A stretch of DNA of 12,222 nt, taken from the NCBI GenBank assembly GCA_009996555.1, contig JAACZX010000027.1, forward strand, positions 1 to 12,222, in the 5' to 3' direction. The stretch is from Chitinophagaceae bacterium. GTDB taxonomy: Bacteria; Bacteroidota; Bacteroidia; Chitinophagales; Chitinophagaceae. Positions 7,262-12,222 of the stretch are shown piece by piece. The position numbers were made by a program, and so were the translations under genes. The notes beneath the pieces were generated by a model. The model saw only the letters and a program-made list of their open reading frames with translations. It was not told where the DNA came from and made no database searches. How positions within the stretch are numbered: the stretch's first letter is position 1; every line of letters starts with the position of its first letter.

Positions 7262-8410
7262 GAAAGGGTGATACTGAATGGCATTACTTGGGGACACAGC
7301 AGGGGCATTACTCCGCTGCTGGCCGTTTCGCAACGTTACAGCGAACTGCATCCTGAAGTGGAGATTCGCTGGAAAAAGCGAACACTCCAGGAGTTTGCTG
7401 ATTTTCCAATTGAAAAACTGACAACCGATTACGACCTTTTAATTATTGATCATCCATGGGTGGGTTGTGCAGCAGCAACTAATTGTGTGTTGCCGTTGAA
7501 CCAATATCTGCCTGCTGCATATTTTCAGGATCAGCAAAATAATTCTGTAGGAAAATCGCACATCAGTTATAATTATGATTTGCAGCAGTGGGCATTGGCT
7601 ATTGATGCTGCCACACCTGTTGCCAGCTATCGTAAAGATCTGCTGAGCAGCATACCGCAAACATGGGATGATGTTCTTGCATTGGCCAAAGAAGGAAAAG
7701 TTGCTGTGCCTGCCATTCCGATTGATCTGCTCATGAATTTTTACAGCTTCTGTATTGCACATGGCAAAGAACCATTTCAATCGGAGGAAGAAGTGATTGA
7801 TGCTGAAACAGGCATCAAGGCCATTGAAACCATGAAGCAGTTGTACAGCCTGGTTGATAAAAAAATGTTCACTTGCAACCCCATTGCTGTGGCAGAGTTA
7901 ATGAGCAGCAGTGACAATTATTTGTATTGTCCGTTTGCTTATGGTTATTCAAACTATGCAAGAAACGGTTATGCAAAACATGTGCTGCATTATACAGATG
8001 TGGTGAGTTTTGGCACACAAAAATTAAGAACAACACTGGGCGGAACAGGTATTGCTGTATCTGCATTCAGTAAGCATAAAGAAGCGGCGGTTGATTTTGC
8101 ACGGATGATCGTTGATGGTGAATGCCAGCGTACAATGTATGTGCAAAACGGAGGACAGCCCGGTCATCGTTCGGCTTGGACAGATGCAGAAGCAAACAGC
8201 ATCACCAATAACTATTTCACCAATACATTGCCTGTGCTCGACAACAGTTATGTTCGTCCCCGCTATAACGGTTATTTGTTTTTCCAGGATCATGCAGGCG
8301 AACCGCTGCAGCAATGTTTACGCAATAATGGCGATCCGCAAACGGTATTACAGGAAATGAATAAACTGTACCATCAATCACTACTCAAAAAAACAGCAGC
8401 AGTAATATGA
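7259..8410 (+). CDS. Solute-binding-protein-like protein without signal peptide
   Basis: The 383-residue product resembles family 1 (sugar-type) ABC solute-binding proteins. Features include an N-terminal strand ending in HSRGITPLLAVSQRYSELHP, YDLLIIDHPWVG (58-69), a domain-crossing ATPVASYRKDLL and PQTWDDVLALAKEGK. A late LGGTGIAVSAFSKHKEAAVDFARMI segment and NGGQPGHRSAW follow. Normal members are exported lipoproteins or periplasmic proteins. Here the N-terminus MERVILNGITWG starts straight at the first core strand, with no hydrophobic leader or lipobox, and an in-frame stop five codons upstream excludes a missed leader. No ABC permease or ATPase gene is in the window. It begins 2 bases after the MaoC gene and its stop overlaps the next start (ATGA at 8407-8410), so it is tightly coupled to two enzymes of CoA metabolism. 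It is therefore probably cytoplasmic; its role as sensor, carrier or enzyme partner is unknown. Confidence 0.82.
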   Translation: MERVILNGITWGHSRGITPLLAVSQRYSELHPEVEIRWKKRTLQEFADFPIEKLTTDYDLLIIDHPWVGCAAATNCVLPLNQYLPAAYFQDQQNNSVGKSHISYNYDLQQWALAIDAATPVASYRKDLLSSIPQTWDDVLALAKEGKVAVPAIPIDLLMNFYSFCIAHGKEPFQSEEEVIDAETGIKAIETMKQLYSLVDKKMFTCNPIAVAELMSSSDNYLYCPFAYGYSNYARNGYAKHVLHYTDVVSFGTQKLRTTLGGTGIAVSAFSKHKEAAVDFARMIVDGECQRTMYVQNGGQPGHRSAWTDAEANSITNNYFTNTLPVLDNSYVRPRYNGYLFFQDHAGEPLQQCLRNNGDPQTVLQEMNKLYHQSLLKKTAAVI

Positions 8411-9552
8411 CGATGTTGCCATTACAAGGAATTATTGTGCTGGAATTTTGCCAGTATCTATCAGGGCCGTCGGCTTCATTACGACTGGCCGATCTTGGTG
8501 CAAGAGTGATCAAGATCGAACGTCCAAAAACAGGTGATGCCGGAAGGAAACTGGCCATCAAGGATATGTGGGTTGATGATAATTCATTATTGTTTCACAC
8601 CATTAACCGCAACAAAGAAAGTTTTACTGCCGATCTGAAAAACGAAGATGATAAAGCTGTGCTGTATAAGCTTATTCAGAAAGCAGATGTACTCATTCAC
8701 AATTTCCGTCCTGATGTAATGGGAAAGAATGGGCTTGATTATGCTACTGTACAACAACTGAACCCAAGATTGGTGTATGCAGAAATATCGGGTTACGGCA
8801 AGAAGGGTCCCTGGAAAAACAAACCCGGACAGGATCTGTTGCTGCAATCAATGTCGGGCCTTGCATATACAACCGGCAATGGCAGTAACGGCCCTGTGCC
8901 GTTTGGTATTTCTATTACAGATATATTGGCAGGTTCGCAATTAGTGCAGGGCGTGTTAGGTGCACTTATCCGCCGTCAAAAAACAAATAAGGGAGCTTTA
9001 ATTGAAGTGAGCCTGCTGGAATCGATACTCGATTTTCAGTTTGAATTACTCACTACATATTTTGCAAATGATGTGCAGCCAAAACGAAGTGTGGTGGCAA
9101 ATGGCCAACCATTGTTAGGTGCACCATACGGTATTTATGAAACAGCAAACGGGCATCTTGCATTGGCAATGATGGATATTCATCAGCTGGCAGATACTGT
9201 TCAATGCCCAGCTGTTAAAGCATTTGCAAAAGAAGATGCATTTGCAAAACGTGATGAGATCAAACAATTGCTGGCAGATCATCTCAAAGAAAAAGAAACA
9301 GCGTATTGGTTAAACTTGTTACAGGAAGCCGGGTTGTGGGCCATGGAGGTAATGAACTGGGACGGTTTAACAAAGCATGATGCATATCGTGTATTGAAAA
9401 TGGAACAGAACGTTTCAATCAACGAAAAGCAGTTTATCACAACACGATGTCCGATACGTATTGACGGAGAATTGTTACTGTCTGCAAAGCCTGCACCGCA
9501 GCTGGGCGAACAGAATGAAGTGATCAGAAGAGAGTTGGTAGCCGGTAGTTGA
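8407..9552 (+). CDS. Class III CoA-transferase (CaiB/BaiF), copy 1
   Basis: This 381-residue protein is of normal length for the CaiB/BaiF family, which moves CoA from one acyl-CoA to a carboxylic acid through an aspartyl intermediate. Landmarks are LEFCQYLSGPSASLRLADLGARVIKIERP near the N-terminus, NRNKESFTADLK, HNFRPDVMGKNGLDY, YAEISGYGKKGPW and GQDLLLQ. Asp143 in GQDLLLQ aligns with the catalytic Asp of formyl-CoA transferase and CaiB. The ATG at 8407 overlaps the stop of the preceding gene by four bases, indicating translational coupling. A second ATG at 8413 would give the same N-terminal length as the paralogue and is equally plausible. The acyl donor and acceptor cannot be named. It is clearly related to the second CoA-transferase at 9789. 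Confidence 0.93.
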   Translation: MTMLPLQGIIVLEFCQYLSGPSASLRLADLGARVIKIERPKTGDAGRKLAIKDMWVDDNSLLFHTINRNKESFTADLKNEDDKAVLYKLIQKADVLIHNFRPDVMGKNGLDYATVQQLNPRLVYAEISGYGKKGPWKNKPGQDLLLQSMSGLAYTTGNGSNGPVPFGISITDILAGSQLVQGVLGALIRRQKTNKGALIEVSLLESILDFQFELLTTYFANDVQPKRSVVANGQPLLGAPYGIYETANGHLALAMMDIHQLADTVQCPAVKAFAKEDAFAKRDEIKQLLADHLKEKETAYWLNLLQEAGLWAMEVMNWDGLTKHDAYRVLKMEQNVSINEKQFITTRCPIRIDGELLLSAKPAPQLGEQNEVIRRELVAGS

Positions 9553-9788
9553 TTGTTTTAGTTATGGGTTAAAGGTTAAACGTTACAAGTGGAGCAGAAT
9601 CGTTATCCGCTCATTGGAAGGGCGGCAGACAGTTACACAGAGGAATGATAAACAGGGGTGGGTTAATAAATGCATGATGAGTGTGGTTTCATTCACCATT
9701 CATAAAGCAGCATAGCATTACCGAACGTAGAAGAGTGCGACGCAACAACAGATGAACAACGCAGGAACGTTGGAAACAAAAACAAAAA
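9553..9788. other. 236-base gap between the two CoA-transferase genes
   Basis: Only very short reading frames (under 15 codons) occur here. The region has a tandem GGTTAAA pair (9567-9580), a small perfect dyad TGCGACGCA (9736-9744) inside an AGAGTGCGACGCAAC stretch, and an A-rich leader (AAACAAAAACAAAAA) just before the next ATG. No TAnnTTTG box and no terminator hairpin are visible, so whether transcription continues through is undecided. Confidence 0.5.
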
Positions 9789-10958
9789 ATGAAACTATTA
9801 GAAGATATATTGGTCATTGATTTCAGCCAGTTCCTTTCGGGACCATCTGCAGCATTGCGGTTGGCCGATATGGGAGCGCAGGTGATCAAAGTGGAGCGCC
9901 CGGGCACAGGCGATATTTGCCGTGAGTTATATGTATCTGATGTAATGATTGAAGGTGAATCAACCATCTTTCATGCCATTAACCGCAACAAGCAAAGCTA
10001 TGCGGCCGATCTCAAGAATCCTGATGATCTCTTCAAAATAAAACAGCTCATTGCAAAGGCCGATGTGGTGATGCATAATTTCCGTCCCGGAGTAATGAAA
10101 CGCATCGGGCTTGATTACGAAACAGTGAAGCAGATAAAACCAGATGTGATCTATGCTGAGATAAGTGGTTATGGCAGCGAAGGCCCTTGGAAAAATTTAC
10201 CGGGTCAGGATCTGCTGTTGCAATCAGTGTCGGGGTTGGCATGGCTGAGTAATAATATTCATGAAAGTCCTACACCAATGGGTGTGGCAGTAGTGGATAT
10301 TATGGCGGGAACACATGTTGCACAGGGTATTCTTGCGTCACTTTTTCGCAAAGGGCAAACAGGCGAAGGAGCGTTGGTGCAGGTGAGTATGCTGGAAAGT
10401 ATTCTTGATTTCCAGTTTGAAGTGTTAACCTGTTATTATAATGATGGAAAACAATTACCGGTACGTGGTGCAGTAAACAGTGCCCACGCTTATATTGCAG
10501 CGCCTTACGGCCTGTATAAAACAAATGATGATTACATTGCGCTGGCAATGACCAATATTCCCACGCTGGCAGCGTTGTTGCAATGTGAACCATTGAAACA
10601 ATTTACCGACAGTAACGATTGGTTTGCAAAGCGGGATGAGATCAAAAGTATTTTAGCACAGCACCTTGCCACGCAATCAGTACAGTACTGGCTGAGTGTA
10701 CTGGAAAAAGCGGATGTATGGTGCGCCCCGGTAATGAATTACGATGCATTGGTGAAGCAGGAGGGGTACCGCCTGCTGGAAATGGAAATAAAAGTGCAAA
10801 CGGGCAACGGACTTACAGTCAGCACTACACGATGCCCCATACGGGTTGATGGTGAAGTGCAGTTATCGGGCAAAGGTGCACCTGCTTTGGGCGAGCATAA
10901 CAATCAGATTGAACAACAGTTTGGTTTAAACACTCACCTGCAGGATGTAAGTAAATAA
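9789..10958 (+). CDS. Class III CoA-transferase (CaiB/BaiF), copy 2
   Basis: This 389-residue paralogue of the CoA-transferase at 8407 has the same domain order without gaps over the first 200 residues: IDFSQFLSGPSAALRLADMGAQVIKVERP, NRNKQSYAADLKNPDD, HNFRPGVMKRIGLDY, YAEISGYGSEGPW and GQDLLLQ. The catalytic Asp is Asp141. By eye more than half of the residues are identical in that part. The middle region after residue 215 and the C-terminus differ more, and it has an extra tail of about 10 residues. Both copies keep the catalytic Asp. Known class III enzymes include heteromers made of two related subunits (SmtAB, BbsEF), so these two may form one enzyme or act on two different acids. The lactonase gene starts 9 bases downstream. 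Confidence 0.93.
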   Translation: MKLLEDILVIDFSQFLSGPSAALRLADMGAQVIKVERPGTGDICRELYVSDVMIEGESTIFHAINRNKQSYAADLKNPDDLFKIKQLIAKADVVMHNFRPGVMKRIGLDYETVKQIKPDVIYAEISGYGSEGPWKNLPGQDLLLQSVSGLAWLSNNIHESPTPMGVAVVDIMAGTHVAQGILASLFRKGQTGEGALVQVSMLESILDFQFEVLTCYYNDGKQLPVRGAVNSAHAYIAAPYGLYKTNDDYIALAMTNIPTLAALLQCEPLKQFTDSNDWFAKRDEIKSILAQHLATQSVQYWLSVLEKADVWCAPVMNYDALVKQEGYRLLEMEIKVQTGNGLTVSTTRCPIRVDGEVQLSGKGAPALGEHNNQIEQQFGLNTHLQDVSK

Positions 10959-10967
10959 CCCTTGCCG

Positions 10968-11822
10968 ATGATACAGAAGATTGCAGATACACATGTTCAT
11001 ATATGGGATTTTAACCGTGCTGAATATGCATGGTTGAAAAACAATACCAGCATTCTCAACCGCACGTATTCAATTGAAGAGCTGGAGAACGAACGTGTTG
11101 ATTCAGGTATTACAACAGGCATCCTGGTTCAGGCGGCCAATAATTTTGAGGATACAGACTGGATGTTACATGTGGCAGTAAACAGCACATGGATTGCGGG
11201 TATTGTAGGATGGCTTCCTTTAACTGATCCTGATGCTACATTAAAAGCACTGCAAAAAAAATACGGGAAAGAAAAATATTTCAAAGGCGTTCGTCATTTG
11301 ATACATGATGAGCCTGATCCATATTGGTTGTTGCAGCCTGCTGTGATCAACAGTATGCATATACTTGCTGATCATAATATCCCTTATGATGTAGTGGGTG
11401 TTTTGCCGGAGCATATAGAAGCTGCACTGGAGGTAGCAAACAAAGTTCCTGATCTGAAAATGGTGTTCGATCATTTAAATCAGCCACCTGTTGCAACAAA
11501 AGAACAATTTGGAAGATGGGGTGAGCTGATGAAAGAAGCAGCACAGCATAAAAATTTTTATGCAAAGATCTCCGGCCTCGGCACAACAGCACAACGTGGC
11601 GATGAATGGACCGGGGAAGATATAAAACCATATATAGCATTTGCTATTGATCAGTTTGGAACCGATCGTTGTTTTATTGGCGGCGATTGGCCGGTATCAT
11701 TGCTGGCAGGTTCTTACAGCAACACCTTGAAAAATTACAAAGATGTTATTCATGAATTGGTAGATACAGCAGCAGCGGAAAAAATATTTTATTCCAATGC
11801 TGCAAACTTTTATTCCTTTTAA
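10968..11822 (+). CDS. COG3618-type lactonase/amidohydrolase
   Basis: This 284-residue TIM-barrel metal hydrolase belongs to the amidohydrolase 2 group that includes L-fuconolactonase, L-rhamnono-lactonase and 2-pyrone-4,6-dicarboxylate lactonase. Landmarks from the ATG at 10968 are DTHVHIWD (His9/His11), YAWL, FKGVRHLIHDEPD (about 105-117), VFDHLNQP (His169), YAKISGL (about 198-204) and the closing FIGGDWPV with the barrel Asp240. GVRHxIxDEPD is typical of the lactonase branch. An in-frame TTG at 10962 could add two residues, but the ATG gives MIQKIADTHVH, the more usual family N-terminus. It is expected to open a sugar or aromatic-acid lactone in the cytoplasm. It lies 9 bases after the second CoA-transferase and 17 bases before a RhaT-like symporter, which favours a sugar-derived lactone. 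Decarboxylase activity is a less likely alternative. Confidence 0.88.
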   Translation: MIQKIADTHVHIWDFNRAEYAWLKNNTSILNRTYSIEELENERVDSGITTGILVQAANNFEDTDWMLHVAVNSTWIAGIVGWLPLTDPDATLKALQKKYGKEKYFKGVRHLIHDEPDPYWLLQPAVINSMHILADHNIPYDVVGVLPEHIEAALEVANKVPDLKMVFDHLNQPPVATKEQFGRWGELMKEAAQHKNFYAKISGLGTTAQRGDEWTGEDIKPYIAFAIDQFGTDRCFIGGDWPVSLLAGSYSNTLKNYKDVIHELVDTAAAEKIFYSNAANFYSF

Positions 11823-11839
11823 ATCATCTGCGTAAGAAC

Positions 11840-12222
11840 ATGGAAGTTATTAACGGAGTTTTGTTTCATGCTGTGGGTGCTTCAAGCGCATCGCTCTGCT
11901 ACACACCGCAAAAAAAAGTAAAAGGCTGGAGCTGGCAAACCTATTGGCTGGCGCAGGCAGCGGTGTGCTGGTTCATCTTGCCATTGGTAATTGCTTACTT
12001 AACCATTCCTCAATTAACAACAGTATTAAAAGAAGCTCCTGCCAGTGCCATGCAGCGTAGCTTTTTATTGGGCATTGCTTATGGTGTGGGTGGTACTGCA
12101 TTTGGTATTGCCATCCGTTATGTAGGATTTTCATTAACCTATGCCATATCAGTTGGTATCAGTTGTGTGTTGGGCACATTGTTGCCACCATTGGTTGCCG
12201 GCACACTTGGCGAGGTATTATC
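11840..12222 (+). CDS. RhaT-like L-rhamnose/H+ symporter (3' partial)
   Basis: The reading frame begins at ATG 11840 and stays open to the window end; 127 codons are visible. The start MEVINGVLFHAVGASSAS followed by CYTPQKKVKGWSWQTYW closely resembles the N-terminus of E. coli RhaT ([29 protein letters not shown] as recalled in outline). It is followed by WFILPLVIAYLTIP, LLGIAYGVGGTAFGIAIRYVG and a VLGTLLPPLVAG segment, matching four of the family's ten membrane helices. RhaT imports L-rhamnose, and some homologues may carry other sugars, with a proton across the inner membrane. It follows the lactonase gene by 17 bases, so it is probably the last seen member of the same transcript. No rhaA, rhaB or rhaD gene is in the window, so the substrate could differ from rhamnose. 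Confidence 0.88.
   Translation, partial: MEVINGVLFHAVGASSASLCYTPQKKVKGWSWQTYWLAQAAVCWFILPLVIAYLTIPQLTTVLKEAPASAMQRSFLLGIAYGVGGTAFGIAIRYVGFSLTYAISVGISCVLGTLLPPLVAGTLGEVL

Noticed and set aside
7259..7330. Possible signal peptide for the solute-binding protein from a downstream start
   Set aside because: No hydrophobic run follows any later start codon, and starting later would remove the first core strand of the fold.
9647..9710. Short frames starting at ATG codons within the gap between the CoA-transferase genes
   Set aside because: They are 10-13 codons long, lack ribosome-binding sites and show no resemblance to known leader peptides.
1..12222. CRISPR arrays, tRNA or rRNA genes, insertion sequences
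   Set aside because: Looked for; no regularly spaced repeats, cloverleaf-type sequences, transposase-like frames or terminal inverted repeats were recognised by eye.

Overview
The window most likely comes from a member of the Bacteroidetes, probably Chitinophagaceae or a relative. The base composition is AT-leaning, Shine-Dalgarno sites are mostly absent, and one candidate promoter resembles the TTG / TAnnTTTG type. Tandem secreted GH20 hexosaminidases also fit this group. The assignment is inferred from style and protein flavour, not from a marker gene. All eight genes supported here lie on the + strand. The first and last are cut by the window edges. No tRNA, rRNA, CRISPR array or insertion sequence was seen.

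Bases 1-4805 form a glycan-degradation block. It holds a 5'-truncated two-enzyme fusion (SGNH/GDSL esterase followed by a GH20 hexosaminidase). After 24 bases comes a second, secreted, multi-domain GH20 beta-N-acetylhexosaminidase with a chitobiase-type C-terminal module and a discoidin-like carbohydrate-binding module. A strong intrinsic terminator closes the block. Together these would remove acyl groups and terminal GlcNAc/GalNAc from chitin-, peptidoglycan- or glycoprotein-derived oligosaccharides.

Bases 4870-6487 hold a stand-alone CPA1-type Na+/H+ antiporter.

Bases 6488-6812 are a 325-base regulatory-looking spacer. It contains an imperfect 23-base direct repeat and a perfect 9-bp inverted repeat straddling a candidate promoter.

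Bases 6813 to the end hold an unusual gene set. In order it encodes a MaoC-like hot-dog hydratase, an ABC-type solute-binding protein with neither signal peptide nor permease genes, a class III (CaiB/BaiF) CoA-transferase, a 236-base gap, a second closely related class III CoA-transferase, a COG3618-type lactonase/amidohydrolase, and the start of a RhaT-like sugar/H+ symporter. The first three genes are joined by a 2-base gap and an ATGA overlap; the last three are separated by 9 and 17 bases. A plausible reading is a catabolic route in which RhaT brings in a sugar or sugar acid, the amidohydrolase opens a lactone, the CoA-transferases activate the acid, and the MaoC protein hydrates or dehydrates the thioester. 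The apparently cytoplasmic solute-binding protein has no obvious place in that route. It is the strongest candidate here for something undescribed.
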